This document shows, piece by piece, positions 51,502-61,250 of a DNA stretch of 64,000 nucleotides. A model generated the notes under the pieces. The model was not told the origin of the DNA. It saw only the letters and a list, made by a program, of their open reading frames with translations, and did not search any database. The position numbers were made by a program, and so were the translations under genes. The stretch comes from Pedobacter cryoconitis (lineage in GTDB: Bacteria > Bacteroidota > Bacteroidia > Sphingobacteriales > Sphingobacteriaceae), in assembly GCF_003259615.1 (NCBI RefSeq), contig NZ_QLLR01000016.1, positions 1 through 64,000 of the forward strand, read 5' to 3'. Positions within the stretch are counted from its first letter, which is position 1. Each line of letters begins with the position of its first letter.

Positions 51502-52986
51502 TTAGTAACCTGGGTTTTGAGTGATCACACCAGCAGTTTTATCAACCTCTCCTTGTGGGATCGGATACACGTAATTTTTATCCTGAAAGTTTTTACCCTG
51601 TGCAGTCAATACAGTTTTAGCTGTTTTCCATCGCTTTAAATCCAGAAAGCGTTCACCTTCCAGCCCCAGCTCTACTCTTCTTTCCTGCATCAACCAGGTT
51701 TTCACCAAGGCCTTATCCGCAGAAGCAGGACGATCAGGAAGTGTACCCGCCGGAGCAGTTGTTCCGGTAATGGTCACTGTATTTCTGGCACGTTGTCTAA
51801 CCTGATTGATAATTGAAATGGCACCAGCCTGATCGTTCATTTCATTTAAAGCTTCCGCTTTCCATAAGATCACATCTGCATATCTGATGTAAACTTTGTT
51901 GTTTGGTGCATCATCATTCCCTTTATTTGAACCCGTTTTCTCGCCTAACAATTTGTAGATAGTTTGCTTGCTGACATCAACTGTATAACCTAACCTGGGA
52001 TCATTTGCTTCAAAAGCATTCACAAAATTTGTGGTCACGGCGAAGAAACCCCAACCCAGTGGCGCGCAATAACCATTGCCGTTTGAAGGGGTTTGCCCGG
52101 TAGTATGATTGTAAGCAAAGATCACTTCGTTGTCGGTGAATTCTTTGGTCTGATCAAAACTGTCAAAGTAGTTTGTATTTAAACTATAAAAACTCAAAGC
52201 CTGTAATTCATTGATTAATGTAATCACCTCTGAATATTTTTCATTGAATAAGGCAACCTTGGCCTGCAAAGCGATAACAGCACCTTTTGACACTCTCCAG
52301 GGCTCAGCCGAATTGGAGAACTTTGTTGAAGGCATTGCAGTTTTAGCAGCTGCGAGATCGGCAGTAATTTGTGCATAGACCTCTGCTTTGGGAATTCTTC
52401 TTGCTACTGCATAAGCCTCATTAAAGTTTTCCAAAGGTTTTAAAACTACAGGTACATCGCCAAAGTTATTCACCAGATCAAAGTAATAATAAGCTCTCAA
52501 AAAATAAGCTTCGCCCAGAGAACGGGTTTTTAAATCGGCACTGATCCCAGTCTTGGCGATAATGGTTTCATTGGTTAAATAGCTAATGGCTGTATTTGCC
52601 CTGGCAATTCCCTCATAATCATAAGACCAGATTCCTTTAAAAGCCTGGTTACCGGAAGTAAATTGAAAATTATCTACCTCATCCATCCAGGTCTGATCTC
52701 CATCCATGATCCATTTTTTCATGGCATCATCAGAAGCGATGTCCTGTACAATAAAGTCATTTCTGAAAACCGTTCCGTTCGTCCAATCCCATTGTCCCAA
52801 AAGGTTAAGAGTGTTTGAAAGCATTCTGTAAGATGAATTCACAGAACTGGTCAGTAGATTTACGGTTGGGTTTGCAGTCGCATCAATATTGGTAACCAAA
52901 CCTACAGGGTCCAGATTTAATTCTTTTTTGCAGCCCCACATCAGGAACAATGCTGCGGTGAATATTGAAATGTATGTCTTTTTCAT
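51502..52986 (-). CDS. SusD/RagB-family glycan-binding lipoprotein
   Basis: A 494-aa outer-membrane lipoprotein (signal ending MWGC, lipidated at about C19). It has the SusD blocks GEAYFLRAYYYFDLVNNFGD, KAEVYAQITADLAAAK, IRYADVILWKAEALNEMND and ERRVELGLEGERFLDLKRW (each in part). It follows the SusC gene by 11 nt and precedes GH130. It captures the glycan at the surface for the adjacent SusC transporter. No close relation in sequence to the first SusD, so the two loci target different glycans. Confidence 0.93.
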   Translation of the reverse strand: MKKTYISIFTAALFLMWGCKKELNLDPVGLVTNIDATANPTVNLLTSSVNSSYRMLSNTLNLLGQWDWTNGTVFRNDFIVQDIASDDAMKKWIMDGDQTWMDEVDNFQFTSGNQAFKGIWSYDYEGIARANTAISYLTNETIIAKTGISADLKTRSLGEAYFLRAYYYFDLVNNFGDVPVVLKPLENFNEAYAVARRIPKAEVYAQITADLAAAKTAMPSTKFSNSAEPWRVSKGAVIALQAKVALFNEKYSEVITLINELQALSFYSLNTNYFDSFDQTKEFTDNEVIFAYNHTTGQTPSNGNGYCAPLGWGFFAVTTNFVNAFEANDPRLGYTVDVSKQTIYKLLGEKTGSNKGNDDAPNNKVYIRYADVILWKAEALNEMNDQAGAISIINQVRQRARNTVTITGTTAPAGTLPDRPASADKALVKTWLMQERRVELGLEGERFLDLKRWKTAKTVLTAQGKNFQDKNYVYPIPQGEVDKTAGVITQNPGY

Positions 52987-52997
52987 CTTCGATTTAA

Positions 52998-55900
52998 TTA
53001 AAATTTGATATTAACGCCAAACAAGTAAGCTTTGGATTGCGGATACGTACCATAGTCGATCAGATCCACAGTCTCGGGATCAAGTCCTGTATATTTGGTA
53101 CGTGTATAAAGATTTTGACCAGAAACATATAGCCGAATATCCTGAACACCCATTTTAAGTTTTTTGATTACGTTTCCGAAAGAATACCCTAGTTCCACAT
53201 TTTTAATACGCAGATACGAAGCGTCTTCCACAAAAATACTGGAGATTTTTTCTCCGCCGGTTGCATTTTGACTTAGTCTGGGGGTGGTATTTGAAGTACC
53301 TTCTCCATGCCAGGCATCTAAAACTGCCGTGGTATGATTAAATGGCCTGGTATCATAGTCTATGATCTGCTTCAATTGGTTGTATCGGTCAACTCCCTGA
53401 ACACCTTGCAGCAATACAGACAAATCAAAACCACGATAAGAACCAGACAAATTTAGTCCGTAAGTGAATTTAGGGATGTTGCTACCCAAAAACGTACGGT
53501 CCTTGTCGTCAATAATACCATCGTTATTCAAATCTGCAAATTTAATATCTCCCGGTTTTTGCGCATAGCCTGGCGTGCCATGCAAATAACTGGCAATCTC
53601 AGCTGCGTTTTGGTAAATACCGACCATTTTGTAGCCGTAGTAGGCATTTATAGGCTGTCCCACTACAGTTCTGTAGGGTGAATTGTCAGCACCCACCAGT
53701 GGTAAGTTTGGATGCAGCTTCGTGACCTGATTGGAAAGTGTAGCAAAGTTTCCATTGACACGGTATTTGAAGGCATGGTCATTGTTCGCATAAGTTAAAC
53801 CAAATTCAAAACCTTTATTTTTAACCTCACCTGCATTTACCCTGGTAGGCTGTAAATCACCGATAAAACCCGGCAACTGCAAGGGCAATAAAATATCAGA
53901 AGTAACTTTCTGAAAATAATCCATACTGATATACAAGCTATTTTTAATCAAGCCTAAATCAAGCCCGATATTTGCCTGTGTCACTCTTTCCCATTTCAAA
54001 TCAGGATTGCCATATCTTAATTTCTTATATTCTTCACCATCCTTTGTAAAAAGAGTCTGATAATCATAATCCCCGATGGCATACTGATTACCTAAAGAAC
54101 CATAACTCGCCCTTAGTTTCAAATCAGAAATCCATTCCATAGGTTTCATGAAATTTTCTTCTGATATTTTCCATCCTGCAGAGAAGGAAGGGAAATAGCC
54201 CCATTTGTTATTTTCACCAAACCTGGAAGATGCGTCGGCACGCATATTTGCAGTTACAAAGTATTTATTGTCGTAGCTATAAGTTACGGTTCCAAATACA
54301 GAAAACAGGTTGTTCTCTGTACCGCTTCCACCATTAAACAAATTCAATGCAGTACCTCCTAAATCTATATACTGAAAAGAGGGCGAGGTATAATCGTATC
54401 TTCTTCTGGAAGCAGAAATGGCATCAGATTTATTGCTGATGTATTCAGACCCCACCAATGCGTTGAATACATTTTTCCCTATAATTTTATCATAAGACAC
54501 CGTATTGGTCCAGGTAATATTGGTTTGTTGCCCTCTTTCCTCATTTAATCCGTTCGGACGGTTTTGTCTGCCGGCTCCCGGATCGATAAAGTTCCCGCTG
54601 GCATCCTTGGCACCTTCTCCATTATCATCGCCAAAATTCACAAGAAAAGCTTTGTTATGTCTGAACAATAAATCCATACCCAGGTTTGTCCTGACTTTTA
54701 AGCTCTTATCTTTTAAAAATGCGTATTCTCCATAAGCATTTCCAAATGTTCTGAAACTGGTACGCTTATCGTTACTAAAATTGGCCAGCGCAATGGGATT
54801 TGAGGTCAATTCAAAGCTTTTATCCCAACCATTTACCTGATTATTGTTCTTATAAAAAGGAAGATCAGTAAAAGGATTTGCAGCAGACCAGGTTAGGTCA
54901 GACGGATCTTTGTAAACACTCAAAACAGGTGGTCTTAAAAAAGCATGGCGAATGATACCAGGCGCATCTCCTTTCGAAGATAAAGCATCCTGTGTCTCAT
55001 TAGAAATCTGCAGATTGGTTCCGACTTTAAAACGATCTGTCACATTTGCATTTACATTTGCCCTAAAGTTCAGCCTTTTATAACCGTCATTGCCATAAAT
55101 GACAATGCCGTCTTGTTTATAATAACCACCAGCCAACAGATAAGTGATTTTATCAGAGCCTCCGCTAATCGACAATTGTGCGCTTTGCGAACGGCCAGTT
55201 TCAAAAAGTTCTTTCAGCCAATCGGTATTGGCAAGATCAGTTCTTGATTTTGCAGTAGTATAAGGATTGGTACCGGAAAGGCCAGTTGTATTATTCCAGG
55301 CTTGTTCCTGGACATTCAAGTACTGCTGGGTATTCAACATCTTCGGCAAATTGGAAACTTTCTGAATCCCGTTGAAATAGGTAAAATCAATTTTGGAGAG
55401 TCCTGAAGCACCCTGGTTCGTTGTAATGACAATCACTCCGCCCGAAGCTCTTGAACCATACATGGCCGCAGCTGAAGCATCTTTCAATACAGTCATTGTT
55501 TTGATGTCCCCAGGATTTAAGAAGGAAATGTCATAAGTGGATACCCCATCCACAATAAACAAAGGATTATTGCCATTGATGGTACCCTGCCCGCGAATAG
55601 TGATGTTAATCGGATCACCAGGGGCACCTGTACTTTGGGTAACCTGCACCCCGGCAACCTGACCTTGCAGTACCTGGGATACATCAGAAACACGTCGTTT
55701 TTCGGCATCAGCCATATTGACCAAACCAGTAGCACCTGTTAATGCTGACTTTTTCTGACTGGTATACCCCAATACAACCACTTCATCTAAATCTGAAGTA
55801 CCCGGCTTAAGCGAAACATTTAAAGGTCCGCTGCCAGAATAAGGCAAGGTAAGCGCGGTATAGCCCAGATAATTAAAAACGAGTGATTTAGCACCTGCCT

Positions 55901-56102
55901 CTGATAAGGTAATGGTGTAATTACCATTCGCATCTGTAGCGGTTTTGTTTTGTGTATTGAGTTGCTGAACAATAACACCCGGAAAGGGGACATTATACTC
56001 GTTAGTAACTTTTCCACTAATTTTGACCTGGGCCAGGGCTGCAAAACCTGAAAGTACCATTAATAGTACCATACCCAGAGAGAAATATAGATTTCTTTTC
56101 AT
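52998..56102 (-). CDS. SusC/RagA TonB-dependent transporter (no STN domain)
   Basis: A 1034-aa outer-membrane transporter: signal peptide (about 1-24, ending AALAQ), CarboxypepD_reg-like domain (about 26-105), plug (about 115-230; LQGQVAGVQVTQSTGAPGD) and barrel. Unlike the SusC at 36973 it has no STN domain, which fits control by the adjacent hybrid two-component sensor rather than by sigma/FecR. The barrel ends AYLFGVNIKF. It starts 82 nt after the regulator gene. Confidence 0.94.
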   Translation of the reverse strand: MKRNLYFSLGMVLLMVLSGFAALAQVKISGKVTNEYNVPFPGVIVQQLNTQNKTATDANGNYTITLSEAGAKSLVFNYLGYTALTLPYSGSGPLNVSLKPGTSDLDEVVVLGYTSQKKSALTGATGLVNMADAEKRRVSDVSQVLQGQVAGVQVTQSTGAPGDPINITIRGQGTINGNNPLFIVDGVSTYDISFLNPGDIKTMTVLKDASAAAMYGSRASGGVIVITTNQGASGLSKIDFTYFNGIQKVSNLPKMLNTQQYLNVQEQAWNNTTGLSGTNPYTTAKSRTDLANTDWLKELFETGRSQSAQLSISGGSDKITYLLAGGYYKQDGIVIYGNDGYKRLNFRANVNANVTDRFKVGTNLQISNETQDALSSKGDAPGIIRHAFLRPPVLSVYKDPSDLTWSAANPFTDLPFYKNNNQVNGWDKSFELTSNPIALANFSNDKRTSFRTFGNAYGEYAFLKDKSLKVRTNLGMDLLFRHNKAFLVNFGDDNGEGAKDASGNFIDPGAGRQNRPNGLNEERGQQTNITWTNTVSYDKIIGKNVFNALVGSEYISNKSDAISASRRRYDYTSPSFQYIDLGGTALNLFNGGSGTENNLFSVFGTVTYSYDNKYFVTANMRADASSRFGENNKWGYFPSFSAGWKISEENFMKPMEWISDLKLRASYGSLGNQYAIGDYDYQTLFTKDGEEYKKLRYGNPDLKWERVTQANIGLDLGLIKNSLYISMDYFQKVTSDILLPLQLPGFIGDLQPTRVNAGEVKNKGFEFGLTYANNDHAFKYRVNGNFATLSNQVTKLHPNLPLVGADNSPYRTVVGQPINAYYGYKMVGIYQNAAEIASYLHGTPGYAQKPGDIKFADLNNDGIIDDKDRTFLGSNIPKFTYGLNLSGSYRGFDLSVLLQGVQGVDRYNQLKQIIDYDTRPFNHTTAVLDAWHGEGTSNTTPRLSQNATGGEKISSIFVEDASYLRIKNVELGYSFGNVIKKLKMGVQDIRLYVSGQNLYTRTKYTGLDPETVDLIDYGTYPQSKAYLFGVNIKF

Positions 56103-56184
56103 CTGTGATATATTTGGTTAAAGCAAATTTATCACAGTGGTACTGTTCAGAGGTGTACTATAGTTACAAATTAGTTCACTATAG

Positions 56185-59100
56185 TTACGAAACGGGGTTA
56201 TTTTCTTCGTATTGCTGTTGACGGTACTCATTTGGAGCACAGTTATAGATTTTTTTAAATTCCCTGAAGAAATAAGATTTGTTATTGAATCCGGTCCGGT
56301 AAAAGATTTCTGAAACGGTATATTGCGATACGATCAGCATATCTGCAGCGTGTTTCAGGCGGATTCTTTTGATGAATTCTGAAGGGGTCATTCCCGCCAG
56401 GTTCTTCAGCCTGCGGTACAATTGCATTTTACTGATGGCTAACGCATCTTCAATCGTTGCAGCATTCAGGTCCGGCTCGTTTAAGTTTTCTTCAATAACT
56501 TTCAACAACGATTCTAAAAATTTCTTATCTGTGTCGGCAATATCCGCGTCCATAAACTGCGTAGTGATGTGCTGATCTTTAATCAGGCTCGCCATCCGTT
56601 CCTGGTAATCGAGTAGTTTCCGAATCCTAACCAATAAATAGTTGATCTGAAAAGGTTTAGGGATATAGGCATCGGCACCTAGTTCATAACCTTCGGCCTT
56701 ATGGTCTTCAGAGCCCCTTGCTGATAAAATAACAAAAGGAATATGGGCCATTGCAGGTGTTTGTTTAAGCGTTCTGCACAATTTCAGCCCGTTCATACCT
56801 GGCATCATCACATCACTAATAATGATATTGGGAAGAGTTTTATTTAAAAAAGCCAGTGCTTCTATCCCGTTAGCCGCTTCATAAACCACATACTGGTCTT
56901 TCAATACATTTTTGATCAGATAGCGAAGGTCCGGCTCATCCTCAACCAATAATACACTCTGTTTGTTCCCTTGCTGCAAATCGTGAATCAAACTGTTTTT
57001 GTTTTCCTCCTCAGCCGAAAGTAGTTCTGGTTGTTCATACACTTGCACCAGTGATTCATATAATGCAGACGGAGCTGAAGTAATCACTTTTCCCTCATTT
57101 TCATCAGCAACCTTATTCAATTGAATACTTACACTAAAGTCTATCCAACCGTTGTCCAGGCTAACCTGAATATCCGCGTTAATCAAGTCAGCGAGCTCTT
57201 TGGTAAAGGCTAAGCCAATTCCAGTACTGAACTTCTCGGTTTGTTGTTCGTTGCTGACGTAGAATTTATTGAAAATCACCTCCAGGTGCTCCGGCTTCAG
57301 GGTACAGCCGGAGTTTGAAACCCGTATTTCCAATAAACCGGCCGGACTGTAAGCAATGTTTAATTTTACAGTTTCTCCTTTGCCAGAATGTTTAAAGGCA
57401 TTCGACAATAAGTTAAACATGATTTTCTCAAATTTGTCTTTATCTATAAGTCCGGCAATATCTTCGGGAATGGTCCGGATATAGACTTGCTTATTTCGTT
57501 CGCTTAATGGAATAAATAAAAAGGAAAGGCTATCCAGCATTTTGCTGATGTCCACATAGTCCTCATTCTTTTTCAGATAACCAGCCTCAGATTTTCTGAA
57601 TTCCAGCAGTTGCTGCACCAGGTAAGTTAACCTGGCCGTATGCTGGTGGATCATGGAAATGAAGTAATTGCTATCCTTCTTTTGAAGTCGCTCTACAGAC
57701 CCCATGATCATAGTTAATGGAGTCTGGATTTCATGCGCAATATTGGTGAAGAAATTCAGGCGCTGCAGGTGCTCCTCTTCCTCTTTTTCTCTCAACAGAT
57801 GTTCCATCCTGAGCTGGTACTTCATTTGAAGTTTATTTTTCCGGTAAACATGAAAAGCATACCCAGAAGCGATCAGGATTATAAAGTAGCAAAATAAGAC
57901 CGGATAGGTTAGCCAGAAATACTGCTCAACATCCAGCTTAAAAACACTTACACCTTCAGTCCAAGTACCTTCACCATTACTCCACCTTACTTGCAGCGTA
58001 TACTGACCCGGAGGTACATTATTATACACAATATTGCCAATAGCACCAGAGTAGTTCCAATTTTTATCAAGTCCGGCAAGTTTAAAAGCGAATTCAGTCT
58101 TTGCTTCATTTAAATAACTCATCGGCTTCAGGCTCAATTGGAAGAAATTGCTTTTTCTGGCCAGGATATATTCAGGAACAGCAGCTCCTCCAAGTTTCAA
58201 TACCTGCAGCCTGTTTTCATCCAAATTCTTACCCCCCATCTGAATGCCCGAGATCAGCAAATTCGGTTGTAATTTATTGCTGGCAATTTGCTCCGGGACA
58301 AAATAATTGAAACCATAAATCCCCCCAAAGAACAATGTCCCTGAAGCCGACTTCCAAACTGCGCCGTCGCTGAATTCATTACTCTGCAAGCCATCACTCG
58401 CCCTGAAATTAGCAAAAGCACCATTGGTTGTATTTAATTTAGCCAACCCCTTATTCGTACTTAACCAAATATTGCCCGATTTATCTCCTTCAATTCCATG
58501 GATGGTATTGTTCGGCAGGCCGTCATTAATAGTAAATCGTTTAAATTCAGGCTTATCTTTTAAGGATTCGGAATGAACCAGCATATTTAAACCATAACTG
58601 GTTCCTATCCATAATCTCTTTTGAGGATCATGGTATAGCGACAGCACGTCATTGTTGGAAAGACTGTTTGCAGCAGTGGAAGCTTTAAACGTTTTGAATT
58701 GTTCTGTCTTCTTATCGAGTACGCTCAGTCCTCCATATCGGCAGGCAATCCAGAGCCGGCCCTGATCATCAGCGCTCAGTGCATAAATAATATCATTGGC
58801 CGGACCTTTCCCGTTGCTCGAAAGAAACTGTCTGAAATAGTTTAAACGGAGTACCCCATTGCTATTTTTGGTCAGTTTTAAATGGATCAAACCACTTCCG
58901 CTCGTACCCAGCCACAGGGAACTGTCAGGATCAGTTACAATCGCATAAACAGAACCAAAACCGGGCACTGCTGATGTTCCGGCCACTTGCGACCAATTGA
59001 TCACCTTTTTCGCTTTTAAATCGTAAATATCGATGCCCTTTCCATCTGTTCCGATATATAGATAAGGCTCAGCACCTTTTTTTAAAGCATATACGGCATC

Positions 59101-60285
59101 ATTTGTTAAACCATTGCTGGTATTTACACTTTGTCTCTCAATTTGATTAAAAGCTTGCTTCCGCAAGTTCTTCAGGATCACGATACCTTTTCCCTTGGTT
59201 CCTACCCATAAATTACCCGCTACCTCTACAAAAGCACGTACGGGCTTAATTAAATCGGCAACATTGTTTTTATTGACCAGTCCAAAGTGATTGATCTTCG
59301 GATAAATTTTGATGAGCCCGTTTCCATCCGTCCCGATCCACAAAACGTCATCTTTTGCAACTTCAACAGCCGTTATTTTGGTATTGGTAAATTGTCCAGC
59401 TTCATGCTGCAGTAATAATGCCGGCTTAAAGGCTTCATCATAAACGCCAATGCCAAGCCCTTCCCAGGCTGCAATATAGTGGGAGCGGTAAAAATTGAGT
59501 GATTTAATACCTGAGGGAATTTCAGTGAGTTTAACCGCCTGAAACTGATCATTCAAAGACCATAATCCATTTTTTTCGTCCGTAAAAAGGACCTTATTGT
59601 TAACAAGAAAAAAATTATCGATCCGGATATTGGCTTTTATGGTTCGAACCCGGTTCATACCACTACCCTCTGCTTTAAATAAGGACAATTGCCCATCATT
59701 TTGCAGTGTCCAAATGAGATTACCTTTTCCACTTTCGATTTTGACAACTGCTTTAAACCCATCGGCAGATTTCATTTGCTTAAACTGATTGGTTTGCCTG
59801 TCAAACCTGCTTAAACCATATGTTTTACTATAGCAGAGAACAGTTCCATCTTCTGAAACGACCAATTTATATTCCTTTTCGGTTATGCTCCGTTTGATAT
59901 TGAGATTGTAAAAATATTGATAAAATTTGCCTGTAGCCTTTTCAAATCGGGTAATTCCACCAACCGTACTGATCCAGATGTTAGCATTTTCATCTTCTTT
60001 AATATCCTGGATTACATTGTTACCAATTCCGTTACCGTGATTTTCGGTATTGTGATTGAAGATCCGGAAATCTGTACCATCATACATATTTAAACCGTCC
60101 CAGGTTCCGACCCATAACAATTGATCTTTATCCTGAAATACCCTGTTAACAGCACTGTTTGATAAACCATTCCGGTTATCAAACTGCTGAAAGTAATATG
60201 CGTTAGTTTCTTGCCCCAATACAGGGCTCTGCCTGGCAATACAAATAAAAAAGACTGCGAAATAGACCTTTAAAAAGTGATTCAT
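56185..60285 (-). CDS. Hybrid two-component system (HTCS) sensor-regulator
   Basis: A 1366-aa one-protein signalling system, from the ATG at 60283-60285 which begins the signal peptide. Order: two periplasmic seven-bladed propellers made of repeats such as LLWVGTWDGLNMYD and NIWLSTNKGLAKL (about 30-680), Y_Y_Y domain (about 690-770), one transmembrane helix (about 785), HisKA with H851 in AHEIQTPLT, HATPase, receiver with D1158 in IISDVMMPG, and an AraC helix-turn-helix (about 1245-1360). HTCS proteins bind an oligosaccharide in the periplasm and activate the linked PUL, here the GH130 locus that follows. Confidence 0.95.
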   Translation of the reverse strand: MNHFLKVYFAVFFICIARQSPVLGQETNAYYFQQFDNRNGLSNSAVNRVFQDKDQLLWVGTWDGLNMYDGTDFRIFNHNTENHGNGIGNNVIQDIKEDENANIWISTVGGITRFEKATGKFYQYFYNLNIKRSITEKEYKLVVSEDGTVLCYSKTYGLSRFDRQTNQFKQMKSADGFKAVVKIESGKGNLIWTLQNDGQLSLFKAEGSGMNRVRTIKANIRIDNFFLVNNKVLFTDEKNGLWSLNDQFQAVKLTEIPSGIKSLNFYRSHYIAAWEGLGIGVYDEAFKPALLLQHEAGQFTNTKITAVEVAKDDVLWIGTDGNGLIKIYPKINHFGLVNKNNVADLIKPVRAFVEVAGNLWVGTKGKGIVILKNLRKQAFNQIERQSVNTSNGLTNDAVYALKKGAEPYLYIGTDGKGIDIYDLKAKKVINWSQVAGTSAVPGFGSVYAIVTDPDSSLWLGTSGSGLIHLKLTKNSNGVLRLNYFRQFLSSNGKGPANDIIYALSADDQGRLWIACRYGGLSVLDKKTEQFKTFKASTAANSLSNNDVLSLYHDPQKRLWIGTSYGLNMLVHSESLKDKPEFKRFTINDGLPNNTIHGIEGDKSGNIWLSTNKGLAKLNTTNGAFANFRASDGLQSNEFSDGAVWKSASGTLFFGGIYGFNYFVPEQIASNKLQPNLLISGIQMGGKNLDENRLQVLKLGGAAVPEYILARKSNFFQLSLKPMSYLNEAKTEFAFKLAGLDKNWNYSGAIGNIVYNNVPPGQYTLQVRWSNGEGTWTEGVSVFKLDVEQYFWLTYPVLFCYFIILIASGYAFHVYRKNKLQMKYQLRMEHLLREKEEEEHLQRLNFFTNIAHEIQTPLTMIMGSVERLQKKDSNYFISMIHQHTARLTYLVQQLLEFRKSEAGYLKKNEDYVDISKMLDSLSFLFIPLSERNKQVYIRTIPEDIAGLIDKDKFEKIMFNLLSNAFKHSGKGETVKLNIAYSPAGLLEIRVSNSGCTLKPEHLEVIFNKFYVSNEQQTEKFSTGIGLAFTKELADLINADIQVSLDNGWIDFSVSIQLNKVADENEGKVITSAPSALYESLVQVYEQPELLSAEEENKNSLIHDLQQGNKQSVLLVEDEPDLRYLIKNVLKDQYVVYEAANGIEALAFLNKTLPNIIISDVMMPGMNGLKLCRTLKQTPAMAHIPFVILSARGSEDHKAEGYELGADAYIPKPFQINYLLVRIRKLLDYQERMASLIKDQHITTQFMDADIADTDKKFLESLLKVIEENLNEPDLNAATIEDALAISKMQLYRRLKNLAGMTPSEFIKRIRLKHAADMLIVSQYTVSEIFYRTGFNNKSYFFREFKKIYNCAPNEYRQQQYEENNPVS

Positions 60286-60545
60286 CGATAAGTATTGGGA
60301 TTGCAGATTAACACGTACAATATACGACAATTCTTCCGCACGAACTTTAACAACACTGTCCGAATGACATTAAAAGCCTTTTTAGGTGTTCAAGCTTGTT
60401 CGTACATTTTTGCGACGATGAAACCAGTTTACGAACTCAAAAGTCCACGAAGCAGTTACAAGAAAATCAGGAGTTCGAGAATGCAAAATGTAAAGTATTC
60501 ACATTTTGGGAATATCATGAACTATAGAACCTCCCCGAAACAAGA

Positions 60546-60571
60546 AAAGCCTTAGATTTCTCTAAGGCTTT
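60546..60571 (-). terminator. Terminator after tRNA-Arg
   Basis: AAAGCCTTAGA (60546-60556) pairs with TCTAAGGCTTT (60561-60571) across a TTTC loop; the minus strand then reads TTTTCTTG. It follows the tRNA 3' end by 3 nt. Confidence 0.9.
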
Positions 60572-60574
60572 CAG

Positions 60575-60648
60575 TGCACTTGTAGGGATTCGAACCCCAA
60601 ACCTTCTCATCCGTAGTGAGATGCTCTATCCAATTGAGCTACAAATGC
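60575..60648 (-). tRNA. tRNA-Arg (anticodon ACG)
   Basis: A 74-nt cloverleaf on the minus strand. The acceptor stem GCATTTG/CAAGTGC pairs with one G-U; the anticodon stem TCTCA/TGAGA encloses the loop CTACGGA with anticodon ACG; the T arm TGGGG-TTCGAAT-CCCTA is standard; the discriminator is A. CCA is not encoded. The A at position 34 would normally be edited to inosine to read CGU, CGC and CGA. Confidence 0.95.
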
Positions 60649-60754
60649 GTTTCCCAATTCTGTATCGCTTTGGGATTGCAAAAGTAGTATTTCTATTTGA
60701 AATTCAAAACTTTTTTCAAATAAATATTCAAATAAATAAAGCACCTTAGCCTGA

Positions 60755-61219
60755 CTATCCCTCTACAACTTTCTTAATTGCATCGAAATCAGGAAGATCA
60801 CCTGCCGATTCTAAAACTTCAGCATAAATAATTTTTCCTTCTTCGTCGATCACAAAAGCAGCTCTTTTGGATACACCTTTCAAATTATAGACAAATTCTT
60901 CATAAATTGACTGATAAGCTCTGGACGTTTCTTTGTTAAAATCCGATAATAAAGGGAACTGATAGAACTGCTCTTCTTTAAATTTTGCCAATGTAAAAGG
61001 CGAATCCACAGAAATACCCAATACTTCAGCATTCATTCCCTGGTAAAAACCAAAACTATCTCTCATGGTACAAAGCTGAGTAGTGCATGTACCAGTAAAA
61101 GCCATTGGGAAAAACTGTAATACTAATTTCTTTCCTTTGAAATCAGCTAATGATGTCTCTTTTAAATCTGAGCTGAATAATTTAAAATCCGGAGCCTGAT
61201 CGCCTATTTGTAATCCCAT
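60755..61219 (-). CDS. Peroxiredoxin (AhpE/BCP-like)
   Basis: A 154-aa cytosolic thiol peroxidase. The peroxidatic Cys is C45 in PMAFTGTCTTQLC (P-x3-T-x2-C), and C50 is placed as a possible resolving Cys as in BCP-type enzymes. The conserved Arg lies in VSKRAAFVID. The short length and MGLQIGDQAPDFKL entry resemble the AhpE/BCP group. It reduces H2O2 or organic peroxides using a cellular thiol donor. It precedes the tRNA and follows the RmlD-like SDR on the same strand. Confidence 0.9.
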   Translation of the reverse strand: MGLQIGDQAPDFKLFSSDLKETSLADFKGKKLVLQFFPMAFTGTCTTQLCTMRDSFGFYQGMNAEVLGISVDSPFTLAKFKEEQFYQFPLLSDFNKETSRAYQSIYEEFVYNLKGVSKRAAFVIDEEGKIIYAEVLESAGDLPDFDAIKKVVEG

Positions 61220-61250
61220 TTTAATATATGTTAGTTGTATGTATAATTAT

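Noticed and set aside
60295-60555. Plus-strand frame of 86 codons between the HTCS gene and tRNA-Arg
   Set aside because: It starts antisense to the HTCS 5' end, ends in the tRNA terminator and has no domain. A recombinase remnant at the tRNA was considered, but no motif or att repeat supports it.
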